Positions 16,664 to 25,499 of a DNA stretch of 58,713 nucleotides are shown here, in pieces. The first letter of the stretch is position 1. Each line of letters begins with the position of its first letter. The position numbers were made by a program, and so were the translations under genes. A model generated the notes under the pieces. The model saw nothing but the letters and a program-made list of their open reading frames with translations, searched no databases and was not told the origin of the DNA. The stretch is taken from the NCBI RefSeq assembly GCF_016316925.1, contig NZ_JAEEGB010000016.1, positions 1 to 58,713 on the forward strand, read 5' to 3'. The stretch comes from Clostridium aciditolerans. Its GTDB lineage: Bacteria > Bacillota > Clostridia > Clostridiales > Clostridiaceae.

Positions 16664-17938
16664 ATGAAACCGTTAGCGGATAAAATAAGACCTAGTTGTA
16701 TGGAGGAAGTAGTTGGGCAGCAGCATTTAATAGGAAAAGGAAAAATACTTAATAGAATTATTGAAACAAAGCAGATACCAAATATGATTTTTTATGGCCC
16801 GCCTGGAGTCGGAAAAACCACCATTGCTAATATTATTGCAGGGGCAACTAATAAAAGATTTTATAAGCTTAATGCAACTAATGCTTCTGTTAGCGATATA
16901 AAAAAAATTATTGACGAGTTAGATAATTTGATGTCAATAAATGGAGTACTACTATATTTAGATGAAATACAGAATTTCAATAAAAAGCAACAACAATCTT
17001 TATTGGAGTATACAGAAAATGGGCAGATAACTCTTATAGCTAGTACTACAGAAAATCCATATTTTTATGTATATAATGCTTTACTAAGCAGATCCTCTGT
17101 ATTTGAATTTAAACCCTTAAGTAAAGAGGATATTGTTAAATCCTTACTCAGAGCCGTTAAAGCTGTTGAAAATGAATTAAAAGATACAAAAGTTATTTGT
17201 GACGAAAGTATATTAGAATTTCTTGCTGAAAACAGTGGAGGGGATTTAAGAAAATCCATTAACAATTTACAATTAACGCTTTACACTGCATCTAGAAATA
17301 TTGATGGCAACATTGAAATCACATTGGAAATTGCAAAGGAGTGTTCTGGGAAAAAGGCCTTAAATTATGATAAATTAGGTGATAATCATTATGATGTATT
17401 AAGCGCCTTTCAGAAATCCATTAGAGGAAGTGATCCAGATGGAGCTATTCATTATTTGGCAAGGCTTGTGAAAGCAGGGGATTTAATATCAATATGTAGG
17501 AGGCTCATGGTAATTGCTTCTGAAGATATAGGGTTAGCATATCCAAGTGCTATATCTATAGTTAAATCCTGTGTTGATTCAGCCATGCAGCTGGGATTTC
17601 CAGAAGCTAGAATTCCGCTAGCAGAGGCTGTAATACTACTTGCTACATCACCTAAATCTAATTCAGCAATAAATGCTATAGATAATGCATTAAAGGACTT
17701 AGATAATATAAATGTAGGGGAGGTACCAGAATATTTAAAAGATGCACATTACGAAGGTGCACAAAAATTAAATAGAGGTACAGGATATAAATATCCGCAC
17801 AATTATAAAAATCATTATGTGAAACAGCAGTATTTGCCGAATAACATAAAAAATGCTGTGTACTACATACCAGGTGATAACAAGATGGAAAACTCAGCTA
17901 AAGCATACATGAGCTTTATAAGAGATGTAAACAAATAG
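16664..17938 (+). CDS. rarA: Replication-associated recombination protein RarA (MgsA)
   Basis: 424 residues, AAA+ ATPase of the RarA/Mgs1/WRNIP1 family, which acts at stalled replication forks with SSB. N-terminal PLADKIRP and VGQQHLIG motifs, Walker A GPPGVGKT (45-52), Walker B LLYLDE (96-101), sensor 1 ASTTENP, then the family-specific tetramerisation region (SIRGSDPDGAIHYLARL) and the C-terminal NNIKNAVYYIPGD motif. Full length. The ATG at 16664 follows AAGGAG by 7-8 bases. The unknown repeat protein starts 11 bases after its stop, so the two are probably cotranscribed. Confidence 0.95.
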   Translation: MKPLADKIRPSCMEEVVGQQHLIGKGKILNRIIETKQIPNMIFYGPPGVGKTTIANIIAGATNKRFYKLNATNASVSDIKKIIDELDNLMSINGVLLYLDEIQNFNKKQQQSLLEYTENGQITLIASTTENPYFYVYNALLSRSSVFEFKPLSKEDIVKSLLRAVKAVENELKDTKVICDESILEFLAENSGGDLRKSINNLQLTLYTASRNIDGNIEITLEIAKECSGKKALNYDKLGDNHYDVLSAFQKSIRGSDPDGAIHYLARLVKAGDLISICRRLMVIASEDIGLAYPSAISIVKSCVDSAMQLGFPEARIPLAEAVILLATSPKSNSAINAIDNALKDLDNINVGEVPEYLKDAHYEGAQKLNRGTGYKYPHNYKNHYVKQQYLPNNIKNAVYYIPGDNKMENSAKAYMSFIRDVNK

Positions 17939-17949
17939 AGGTGAGCTTT

Positions 17950-18735
17950 ATGGATAGTAATGAAAAAAATATATTAGATATTCTCTCTAAGAACCCATAT
18001 TATATTAAATCGATTCAGGAACCTACAGAAGAAATGCAGCTTCTGGCAGTTAAGGAAAATGGCATGCTTCTTGGATATATAAAAAATCCTACAGAAAAGG
18101 TACAATGGGAAGCATTAAAGTCTAATAAATGGGCAATTGAGCATATTGAGAATCCAACAGAGGATATGTGTTTATATACTGTAGAACAGGCATGGAATTC
18201 ACTTAAACATATTAAAAATCCAAGCGAAAAGCTTATAAGAAAGGCTATAGAGCAAAAGGGATGGGCAATTCAATTTTACAAGAATCCGTCTAAAGAACTT
18301 CAACTTTTAGCTGTTGATAAGGATTGGGACTCAATAAAGTATATAGATAATCCAGCAGAAGAAGTTAATCTATTGGCAATAAAAAAGGAATGGAATGCTA
18401 TAAAATATATTAAAAACCCATCTATGAATGTTCAAATTGAAGCTATTACTCAAAATGAAGAAGCAGTAAGATATATTGACAATATTACAGAGGATATGTG
18501 GCTTCATTTTATCAGTCATAATATAAAAGTAATAAAGTACGTAGATAGTAGTGTGAATGCAGAGAAAATTAAGAAGATCTTAAAAGAAAAACTTTCTGAC
18601 GAAAATGTAGATAAAGAATATGTTTTAGACTTTATAAAAGAGGATGCTTTGAATATTGATAAAATTAAATTTGCATATAAATACGGTAGTATGAGTACTA
18701 AAAAAATTATATTAGATTATAAACTTTCTATGTAA
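17950..18735 (+). CDS. Short-repeat protein (tandem ~22-24-residue helical units), function unknown
   Basis: 261 residues built from about seven tandem units whose core reads I-x-N-P-[ST]-x-x-x-[QL]-x-x-A-[VI] ... W-[AN]-[SA]-I-[KE]-x-I, like the short repeats of DUF4116-type proteins. Each unit predicts one or two short helices, so the whole is likely an alpha-solenoid binding surface. A non-repeat helical tail follows (~190-261). No signal peptide or membrane span. The ATG at 17950 is chosen because GAGGTG is 6 bases before it; an in-frame GTG at 17941 lies inside that site. It sits between rarA and the MoxR/VWA pair. A protein-binding role is inference only. Confidence 0.7.
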   Translation: MDSNEKNILDILSKNPYYIKSIQEPTEEMQLLAVKENGMLLGYIKNPTEKVQWEALKSNKWAIEHIENPTEDMCLYTVEQAWNSLKHIKNPSEKLIRKAIEQKGWAIQFYKNPSKELQLLAVDKDWDSIKYIDNPAEEVNLLAIKKEWNAIKYIKNPSMNVQIEAITQNEEAVRYIDNITEDMWLHFISHNIKVIKYVDSSVNAEKIKKILKEKLSDENVDKEYVLDFIKEDALNIDKIKFAYKYGSMSTKKIILDYKLSM

Positions 18736-18806
18736 ATTATCATAATTATATAAACAGAATTATTAAATATTGATTTGCGTAAAAATGAAGTAAGGAGATG
18801 ATGTAG

Positions 18807-19952
18807 ATGAATTTTACAGATGCTATATTGACTACAGATTTAGTAATAAAAAGTGGAGCAGTACCTCTTGTTATAGGGGAGAGTGGTATAGGGAAAACTG
18901 CACTTATAAAAAGGCTAGCACAAAAGGAAGGTTATCATTGCATTACTATAGATGCCAACATACTTAAAGAAGGTGAGATTGGAGGATTGCCAACGGTTCA
19001 GGAATATACTGTAGAGATTAATGGAAGAGAAGTTACAAGAAGAAAAACTGTATATGCAATTCATACAAAATTGCTAGAAATAGATGAAATTTTAAAAAAA
19101 GAGCCAAGTAAAAATATAATATTGTTCATTGATGAAATTAATAGATGTGAGCATAGTGTACAGCAAGAGCTTATGAATATAATTCTAAATAGAGAGATAA
19201 ATGGATATCTATTGCCAGACAATGTAAAAGTTATAGCAGCTATGAATCCATCTAGCAAATATGATACTTTTGCAGAAAGCAGTTATCAAGTAGTTGATAT
19301 GGACCCTGCTCAGGAAGATAGATTTGTATGGATTGAGTTAGATGCAGATGTTAAGGAATGGTTAAGATGGGGATTGGAAAAAAATAACGTAAGTAAGGAA
19401 GAGAATATTCATCAACGTATAGTTGAGTTTATTGCTAGCTTTCCAGAGTATTTACATACTCCATATTCTCAAGAGAGTATTAAAGCCACTCCAAGAAGCT
19501 GGGAGAGAATATCAAATGCATATAGAGTTTATTTAAGAAGTGAAGGAAAAGTACCTTCAAAAATTTTATATAACGTGGTTAAAGGTAATGTAGGTCCAAG
19601 CATTGCACAAGATTTTTACAATTATTTAGAGAATTATACTAACCCGCTAATTACACCAGAAGAAATATTTTCAGAAGAAGAAATAAAGGAGGAATTAGTG
19701 GAAAAGGTTAATAAAGAAAGTCACTCTAGGTTATACTTAGCAGCTAAAAATGCTTTAGCATATTTAAATAATTTAGATGGCAGAGAAAGAGAAATTAAAT
19801 TATTTTCAGAGTTCCTTCAACTGTACCCAGTGGATTTAAAAATGGGGATTATGAAAGAAATAAAGTGGAATTATGAGAATAGCCTTTATGTTGAATTTTT
19901 AAATGAAAAATCTTTTGTAGAGGGTTATTTTTCAGTATATGATCAGATTTAA
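18807..19952 (+). CDS. MoxR-type AAA+ ATPase
   Basis: 381 residues. Walker A GESGIGKT (24-31), Walker B IILFIDE (104-110) followed by INRCEHSVQQELMN, sensor-1 AAMNPSSKYD, and a C-terminal helical lid. This is the MoxR/RavA group, whose members remodel or activate partner proteins and are almost always encoded beside a VWA-domain protein. That partner follows 21 bases downstream with a strong AGAGGAAGGAG site. The ATG at 18807 follows AAGGAGATG. The target in clostridia is not known to me; metal or cofactor insertion is the usual theme in characterised MoxR systems. Confidence 0.88.
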   Translation: MNFTDAILTTDLVIKSGAVPLVIGESGIGKTALIKRLAQKEGYHCITIDANILKEGEIGGLPTVQEYTVEINGREVTRRKTVYAIHTKLLEIDEILKKEPSKNIILFIDEINRCEHSVQQELMNIILNREINGYLLPDNVKVIAAMNPSSKYDTFAESSYQVVDMDPAQEDRFVWIELDADVKEWLRWGLEKNNVSKEENIHQRIVEFIASFPEYLHTPYSQESIKATPRSWERISNAYRVYLRSEGKVPSKILYNVVKGNVGPSIAQDFYNYLENYTNPLITPEEIFSEEEIKEELVEKVNKESHSRLYLAAKNALAYLNNLDGREREIKLFSEFLQLYPVDLKMGIMKEIKWNYENSLYVEFLNEKSFVEGYFSVYDQI

Positions 19953-19973
19953 TTCCAGAGAGGAAGGAGAAAA

Positions 19974-21353
19974 ATGAGTGAAAACAATAAATTTGATGAA
20001 TTAAGAATAGATTTATTTAATGAAATGATGCAATGGGAAAAGGATGAAAGCATAACAGATGAATTCAGGAGAAATTTTTTAAAGTTAATAGAAATATGTA
20101 CATTCTCTATGATGGAAGGAGAAGATAACTTTTTTGCACAATTTACTATGCAGATGAAAAGGGAAATTAAATTGGATTTGCCTACAGCGGTAGGTAATGT
20201 GGCATCTATGTCTCATTTTAAAATATATTTTAATCCTTATATTTTTCTGCAATGTTCTTTAAAAGAGATGAAAGCCTTGCTAAAACACGAGGTTTACCAT
20301 ATTATGTATAATCATTTAAAAAGAGCAAAAAATTTAAAAGACAAATATTGTTCGACTGCAATAAATAGTGCAATGGATATTTCAATTAATCAATATATAA
20401 GTCATATGCCTGCTTGGTCAGACAATATTAGAAATATAGCTCTAAGTTATAATATAGATTTACCAAGAGATCTACCTTTCGAGGAATATGCAAGACTCAT
20501 TCAAGAAGGGATTGATAAACTTAAATCATCTGAAGGATTAAAAGTTTTAGAAAACAAGGACAGTGAAGAGCTGGATTTTATAAAAAAGTCTCATGATTCC
20601 GCACATGCCCATGACTTATGGGAGAGTTCGGAAGAGTCCTTTAATTTTGAACAGATGAAAGAGCTCATAAAAAAGACTGCAGATAATGCAGCAAAGGGAA
20701 AGGTTCCCTCTGCATTTCAAAAAATTATGGAAGAGCTTAATGCTAAGCCAGAAATTTCATGGCAGAATTATTTGAAAAGAACTATAGGAATAAATCCGTC
20801 AGGGTATAAAAAGACTATTACAAGAAAAGATAGACGACAACCTGAAAGGCTTGAGTTACGGGGAAAGCTTTCAAAATATACTGCCCAAATTGTTGTTGCT
20901 ATTGATATAAGTGGAAGTATAACAGATAAAGAAATAGATCAAATTATAAAAGAAATTTTTGAAATAATAAAAATTCATACTTCTGAAATAACTATAATAG
21001 AATGTGATAATCAAATAAGAAGAATATATAAAGTAAAAAACAAAAAGGATGTAAAGAAGAAGCCAGATACTAAAGGAGGCACTGCATTTTCACCTGTAAT
21101 TGAATATATGAATAAGCACAATATGGCAAATTATTTTCTAATTTATTTTACCGATGGGTTAGGTGAAGTAAAATTAAGTTGCATCCCAGCAAACTATAAA
21201 ATTTTATGGGTACTTACAGGAAAAGAAGAAAGTCTTTCGCTAGAAAAAAGTTATGGCGTGGTTAAAAAGCTCTCAGGAGCTAAAGCAGAAAAGGCAGATC
21301 CTGGCTATGCTAAAGACACCATGAAAGAAATGTTGATGGAATGGGCAAAATAA
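19974..21353 (+). CDS. Metallopeptidase-like/VWA protein (DUF2201 type), partner of MoxR
   Basis: 459 residues. The N-terminal half has a zincin-like HEVYH motif (105-109) preceded by ALLK and followed by a helix with conserved NSAMDISINQ, as in the putative metallopeptidase domain called DUF2201. The middle is charged and linker-like. The C-terminal half is a VWA-like domain with the MIDAS start Asp311-Ile-Ser313-Gly-Ser315 and a later FTDGLGE. No signal peptide, so it is cytoplasmic. Together with the MoxR ATPase it should form an ATP-driven protein-modifying complex; whether the peptidase is active is unknown. It is the last gene of the run; the next gene has its own promoter. Confidence 0.85.
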   Translation: MSENNKFDELRIDLFNEMMQWEKDESITDEFRRNFLKLIEICTFSMMEGEDNFFAQFTMQMKREIKLDLPTAVGNVASMSHFKIYFNPYIFLQCSLKEMKALLKHEVYHIMYNHLKRAKNLKDKYCSTAINSAMDISINQYISHMPAWSDNIRNIALSYNIDLPRDLPFEEYARLIQEGIDKLKSSEGLKVLENKDSEELDFIKKSHDSAHAHDLWESSEESFNFEQMKELIKKTADNAAKGKVPSAFQKIMEELNAKPEISWQNYLKRTIGINPSGYKKTITRKDRRQPERLELRGKLSKYTAQIVVAIDISGSITDKEIDQIIKEIFEIIKIHTSEITIIECDNQIRRIYKVKNKKDVKKKPDTKGGTAFSPVIEYMNKHNMANYFLIYFTDGLGEVKLSCIPANYKILWVLTGKEESLSLEKSYGVVKKLSGAKAEKADPGYAKDTMKEMLMEWAK

Positions 21354-21386
21354 CATTGGATATTACAAGTTTTTCTATATTTATTG

Positions 21387-21415
21387 TTGACAATTTTACT
21401 CGGCTTTGTTATTAT
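21387..21415 (+). promoter_or_regulatory. Sigma-A promoter of the isc operon
   Basis: TTGACA (21387-21392), exactly 17 bases, TATTAT (21410-21415), about 40 bases before the iscR start. The IscR-like product may bind here; no symmetrical operator is obvious. Confidence 0.7.
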
Positions 21416-21462
21416 AAAAATGAAAGCATAGTAAAACACTCAACATTGAAGGGAGTGGTTAA

Positions 21463-21918
21463 GTGAAGCTATCAACTAAAGGTAGATATGGTGTAAAAGC
21501 TATGGTTGACTTGGCTATCCATTTTGGTGAAGAGCCGTCATCCATAAAAAGTATATCGGAAAGACAAAAAATTTCGGAATATTATCTTGAGCAGTTGTTC
21601 TCTCCACTGAGAAAGGCAAATTTAATAAAAAGTATAAGAGGTGCTCAAGGTGGATACATATTGAGCAGAGCTCCAAAAGATATAAAAATATCTGATATCA
21701 TGAGAGTACTAGAAGGTCCTATTGAAATATCAGACTGTATATATGGGAATAGTGAGAATTCCTGCAGCAACATAGAATGTTGTGCTACTAGACTTTTATG
21801 GTCAAGAATAAAGGAAAGTATAGATACCGTTATGGAGTCTACAACGCTTCAGGACATGGTAGATGATTATAATAAAATGAAATCAAACAGAGTGAAAGGG
21901 GATAATATCAATGAGTAA
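21463..21918 (+). CDS. iscR: Rrf2/IscR-family iron-sulfur regulator
   Basis: 151 residues, Rrf2 winged-helix family. N-terminal KLSTKGRYGVKAMVDLA, recognition region ISEYYLEQLFSPLRKANLIK and wing RGAQGGYILSRAP. Cys92, Cys101, Cys106 and Cys107 provide candidate Fe-S ligands like those of IscR. With cluster bound it would repress or tune the downstream assembly genes. GTG at 21463 follows GGGAGTGG. It overlaps the cysteine desulfurase gene by 8 bases, the standard clostridial iscR-iscS-iscU arrangement. CymR, a cysteine-metabolism relative, is the alternative, but the cysteines and context favour IscR. Confidence 0.9.
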   Translation: MKLSTKGRYGVKAMVDLAIHFGEEPSSIKSISERQKISEYYLEQLFSPLRKANLIKSIRGAQGGYILSRAPKDIKISDIMRVLEGPIEISDCIYGNSENSCSNIECCATRLLWSRIKESIDTVMESTTLQDMVDDYNKMKSNRVKGDNINE

Positions 21919-23098
21919 CAAAAAAGTTTATATGGACTATTCAGCTACTACTTATACAAAACCAGAAGTGTTAGAGGAAATGCTTCCTTATTTCACAGAA
22001 CACTTCGGAAATCCATCCTCATTATACTCAATGTCAGATGTACCTAGAAAAGCAGTTAACACTGCAAGAGAAAAAGTAGCTAAAGCTATAAATGCAGAAA
22101 AGGATGAAATATTCTTTACAGCAGGTGGATCAGAAAGCGATAACTGGATATTGAAAGGTATAGCACTTGCGCATAAAAGCAAAGGCAATCACATCATAAC
22201 AACTAAAATCGAACATCATGCTATATTACATGCTTGTAAGTTTCTTGAAAAGAACGGATTTGAAGTAACATATCTTCCAGTAGATGAATACGGAATAATA
22301 AGCTTAGAGGATTTAAAAAATGCTATTACAGATAAAACAATACTTGTATCAATAATGTTTGCAAATAATGAAATAGGTTCTATTCAGCCAATAGCTGAAA
22401 TAGGAAAGATATGCAAAGAGAAGAAGGTTTTCTTCCATACAGATGCAGTTCAAGCTATAGGCCATGTTGCAATAGATGTAAAAGAAATGAATATAGATGC
22501 GCTTTCAATGGCTGGACATAAATTCTATGGCCCAAAAGGAATAGGAGCAATGTATTTAAGAAAAGGAATAAAAATTGAAAATCTAATTCATGGCGGCGGA
22601 CAAGAAAAAGGTAAGAGAGCTTCTACAGAAAATGTTCCAGGAATAGTTGGTCTTGGAAAAGCTATTGAACTTGCGGTAGAAGAATTAGAAACAGAATCAA
22701 ATAGATTAAGAGCTCTTAGAGATAGACTTCTAAATGGATTAGTTGAAAGAATACCTCATGTTAAAATAAATGGACCTATAGGCGAAAATAGAATGCCTGG
22801 AAACGTTAACTTAAGCTTTATAGGAATAGAGGGAGAAACTTTACTACTAGACTTAAATGATGAAGGAATATTTGCTTCAACAGGAAGCGCCTGTGCATCA
22901 GGATCACTAGATCCTTCACATGTACTTTTATCTATAGGTTTATCTCATGGCGTAGCGCATGGTTCATTAAGATTGAGCCTTGGATCAGGAACTACTGAGG
23001 AAGAAGTTGATTATGCATTAGAGGTAATTCCGAGAATAGTTAAGAGAAGAAGAGAGATGTCACCGTTCTGGGAAGATTATATAAAAAATCAAAAATAA
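21911..23098 (+). CDS. iscS: Cysteine desulfurase IscS/NifS
   Basis: 395 residues, class V aminotransferase fold. It removes sulfur from cysteine and passes persulfide to the scaffold. MDYSATTYTKPEV start, PLP-binding Lys204 in AGHKFYGPKG, and catalytic Cys328 in STGSACASGSLDPSHVL on the mobile loop, of the length typical for group I (NifS/IscS) enzymes. The ATG at 21911 overlaps iscR and follows AAAGGGGA. The scaffold gene follows 20 bases later. It serves Fe-S assembly and may also supply sulfur for tRNA thiolation. Confidence 0.96.
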   Translation: MSNKKVYMDYSATTYTKPEVLEEMLPYFTEHFGNPSSLYSMSDVPRKAVNTAREKVAKAINAEKDEIFFTAGGSESDNWILKGIALAHKSKGNHIITTKIEHHAILHACKFLEKNGFEVTYLPVDEYGIISLEDLKNAITDKTILVSIMFANNEIGSIQPIAEIGKICKEKKVFFHTDAVQAIGHVAIDVKEMNIDALSMAGHKFYGPKGIGAMYLRKGIKIENLIHGGGQEKGKRASTENVPGIVGLGKAIELAVEELETESNRLRALRDRLLNGLVERIPHVKINGPIGENRMPGNVNLSFIGIEGETLLLDLNDEGIFASTGSACASGSLDPSHVLLSIGLSHGVAHGSLRLSLGSGTTEEEVDYALEVIPRIVKRRREMSPFWEDYIKNQK

Positions 23099-23118
23099 TA
23101 ATTCGGAGGTAAATAATT

Positions 23119-23550
23119 ATGATGTATAGTGAAAAAGTTATGGAACATTTTAGAAATCCTAGAAATGTTGGCGAAATTGAAGATGCTAACGGAGTAGGCG
23201 AAGTTGGAAACCCACAATGTGGAGATATAATGAAAATTTATATAAAAGTAGAAGATAACATAATAAAAGATGTAAAATTTAAGACTTTTGGTTGTGGATC
23301 AGCTATAGCTTCATCAAGTATGGCTACAGAGCTTATAAAGGGGAAAACTGTAGAAGATGCATGGAATTTAACTAATAAGGCTGTTGCAGAAGCATTAGAC
23401 GGACTTCCACCTGTTAAGATGCACTGTTCAGTTTTAGCAGAGGAAGCTATACACAAAGCAATAAACAATTATAGAGAGTCAGTAGGATTAGAACCTTGGG
23501 AAATGAAAACTCATTCAGAACATATTCATGACCACGTACACGGAGAATAA
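23119..23550 (+). CDS. iscU: Fe-S cluster scaffold protein IscU (NifU-like)
   Basis: 143 residues. Single IscU-type domain with the three cluster-ligand cysteines Cys34 (NPQCGD), Cys59 (FGCGSA) and Cys103 (MHCSVL), plus the conserved Asp in CGD. It assembles transient [2Fe-2S] clusters from IscS-derived sulfur. The C-terminus is His-rich (HSEHIHDHVHGE), which may bind metal and is a clostridial habit. Two ATG codons stand side by side at 23119 and 23122; either fits the GGAGG site. A strong hairpin terminates the operon. No hscA, hscB or fdx gene follows. Confidence 0.95.
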   Translation: MMYSEKVMEHFRNPRNVGEIEDANGVGEVGNPQCGDIMKIYIKVEDNIIKDVKFKTFGCGSAIASSSMATELIKGKTVEDAWNLTNKAVAEALDGLPPVKMHCSVLAEEAIHKAINNYRESVGLEPWEMKTHSEHIHDHVHGE

Positions 23551-23551
23551 A

Positions 23552-23588
23552 AATAAAGTCATTAGCTATTGCTAATGGCTTTATTTTT
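23552..23588 (+). terminator. Terminator of the isc operon
   Basis: A 15-bp stem (23552-23566 with 23571-23585, one G-U pair) followed by TTTTTT. Confidence 0.85.
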
Positions 23589-23674
23589 TCATAGTTATAT
23601 TTCTTAGTCTTATTGGAAAACATACTAAAAGATAAAGTGAAACTTACTTTATTTATATATCATGAGGTGATAGT

Positions 23675-24199
23675 ATGTATAGAACAAGAGATTTTATGCT
23701 TATGGATGTGATAAGTGTAAATGGCAAGAAACTCGGATTTATCAATGATATATTAATAGATTTTAATAAAAAAAAAGTAGTTGGATTTAGTATATCATCT
23801 ACTAGTTTGTTAAGAAAAAATTTAAATGTTATGACTGAATGCATAGTAGGTTTTAATTCAGTTATGGTTACTACTGAAACATTTAAAGGGAAATTTCTAG
23901 AATTTAAAGATATTAAAGGAATGGATGTTAAAGACAGAAGAGGCAATATAATAGGAATGATTGAAGATATTTTATTTGATGAAGATTCTTTTATCATAGG
24001 AGCAGTGATAATATCTACAGGTTTTATTACAAATTTTATATCAGGCAAAAAAATAATATTAATAAATAATTTAGTGCTAGGAGAAAAAAATATGCTTTAT
24101 AATGAAAGAAACGCAAACCTCAATTTTACAAGTTTACCGCATAAATTGTTTATGGAAGATGATGTAAATGAAAAAAATAGAAAGAAAGATACTCTTTAA
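23675..24199 (+). CDS. PRC-barrel protein with two repeats
   Basis: 174 residues with two PRC-barrel-like units: residues ~5-75 (DVISVNGKKLGFINDILIDF) and ~83-155 (GMDVKDRRGNIIGMIEDILF). These small beta-barrels bind RNA, membranes or photosynthetic subunits in different families, and the clostridial ones are poorly characterised. No signal peptide. GAGGTGATAGT precedes the ATG at 23675. The 3' end overlaps the permease gene by 32 bases, so the two are translationally linked and probably act together. A single-unit relative (YlmC/YmxH type) is encoded at 49827-50090. Confidence 0.8.
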   Translation: MYRTRDFMLMDVISVNGKKLGFINDILIDFNKKKVVGFSISSTSLLRKNLNVMTECIVGFNSVMVTTETFKGKFLEFKDIKGMDVKDRRGNIIGMIEDILFDEDSFIIGAVIISTGFITNFISGKKIILINNLVLGEKNMLYNERNANLNFTSLPHKLFMEDDVNEKNRKKDTL

Positions 24200-25196
24200 A
24201 TACATAATACTCATTGTAGGTATACTGCTGATAATATTTTTATGTCTTAAAAACTCCGTCATTAGGGAGGTTCTATATTTACTATTTATATCCTTTGTAA
24301 TTGCATATACTGTAAGGCCATTGCAAAAAAAGATGCAGCAATATGGAATGAGCAGGAGAACAGCAGCATTGGTATTGATATGCGTACTAATACTAATAGT
24401 TATAGCTGCAGTTACATTATTAATACCATCAATATTTAAGGAAAGTTTAAATATAAATACAACCTTTGATAATATTCAAAGACTCGTAGATAAATTCTAT
24501 TCTAAACTAAAACCCTTAAGTAACAATAAAACGATGTATATTGTAATTGATAAGTTACATAATAGGATAAACAACCAAACAATAGGATTTTTTACAAACA
24601 TATTTGAATCTGCACTAAACATCGGTCAAAATATTGTTACTATAGCTGTAGTACCTATAATATCATACTATTTTTTATCAGATGGGCATAGTATAGGAAA
24701 TAAGATATTAAATTTTTTTCCGATTAAAAGTAGGACTATGGTAAGAAAGGTAGGCTGTGATATAGACAAAATACTTGGAAGATATATTGTAAGTCAGTTA
24801 TTTTTATGTTTACTTATTGGAATAGCAACCTTCATAATTCTTATTTTTTTAAAAGTAGATTTCCCAGTAATTTTATCCATATTAAACGCATTTTTTAATA
24901 TAGTTCCATATTTTGGACCAATATTTGGAGCAATTCCTGCAATATTTATAGCATTAGTAGATTCTCCGGAAAAAGCGATATATACATGTATATGGTTATA
25001 TCTTCTGCAGCAGATTGAAGGAAATATAATTTCTCCGAAAATAACTGGTGATAGTATTAGTATGCATCCTTTAGTAGTAATATTACTACTGATAATAGGG
25101 GGAAAGGCTGCAGGTTTTTTAGGGATGATACTGGCAATTCCAATTGGAGTTATAATAAAAATAGTATACGAAGATCTAAACTACTACTTATTTTAA
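24168..25196 (+). CDS. AI-2E family (PerM/YueF-like) membrane permease
   Basis: 342 residues with about seven to eight membrane spans. Two near the N-terminus, then a soluble loop (~75-140) and a C-terminal block including the family motif with FFNIVPYFGPIFGAIPA and IGGKAAGFLGMILAIP. Members include the autoinducer-2 exporter TqsA and sodium or sporulation-related proteins, so AI-2 export should not be assumed. The ATG at 24168 lies within the end of the PRC-barrel gene. In clostridia this gene commonly sits just before alaS, as here. No clear terminator follows before the inverted-repeat element. Confidence 0.9.
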   Translation: MKKIERKILFKYIILIVGILLIIFLCLKNSVIREVLYLLFISFVIAYTVRPLQKKMQQYGMSRRTAALVLICVLILIVIAAVTLLIPSIFKESLNINTTFDNIQRLVDKFYSKLKPLSNNKTMYIVIDKLHNRINNQTIGFFTNIFESALNIGQNIVTIAVVPIISYYFLSDGHSIGNKILNFFPIKSRTMVRKVGCDIDKILGRYIVSQLFLCLLIGIATFIILIFLKVDFPVILSILNAFFNIVPYFGPIFGAIPAIFIALVDSPEKAIYTCIWLYLLQQIEGNIISPKITGDSISMHPLVVILLLIIGGKAAGFLGMILAIPIGVIIKIVYEDLNYYLF

Positions 25197-25227
25197 TTAG
25201 TAAACTAAAAATTATGCGACGCACTTT

Positions 25228-25456
25228 TTAGAGGACAATTGACAGAGGACAGTGAAGGTGAGTTTTCTTCCTTACGTCAGAAAACTAATTTATTTCTTGT
25301 GGATTCGTTTTGCTAAAGTGAAACATCATCGGTTTAATTAAGCATAGCTTAATTAAACCTTATTACCGAAGGTAAAATTAAATTAAAGATTTTTCGTAGT
25401 GTAGCGGAGAAAAATCCTCCTTCACTGTCCTATGTCAAATGTCCTCTGTCCTCTAA
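25228..25456. mobile_element. MITE-like inverted-repeat element, ~229 bp
   Basis: The left end begins TTAGAGGAC and runs through TTGACAGAGGACAGTGAAGG. The right end is its imperfect reverse complement (CCTTCACTGTCC ... GTCCTCTAA) with one ~9-base insertion. Inside lies a perfect GGTTTAATTAAGC/GCTTAATTAAACC hairpin. There is no coding frame. It ends 9 bases before the alaS -35 box. This is the build of a miniature inverted-repeat element. Confidence 0.65.
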
Positions 25457-25464
25457 TAAAAATA

Positions 25465-25493
25465 TTGACACGGATTATATTTTTATTTATAAT
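25465..25493 (+). promoter_or_regulatory. Consensus sigma-A promoter of alaS
   Basis: Perfect TTGACA (25465-25470), exactly 17 bases, perfect TATAAT (25488-25493). Transcription should start near 25500, at the 5' side of the T-box leader. Confidence 0.85.
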
Positions 25494-25499
25494 TTGTAT

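Noticed and set aside
24168-25196. Autoinducer-2 exporter
   Set aside because: Family membership is clear but members have varied substrates; nothing here shows AI-2 transport.
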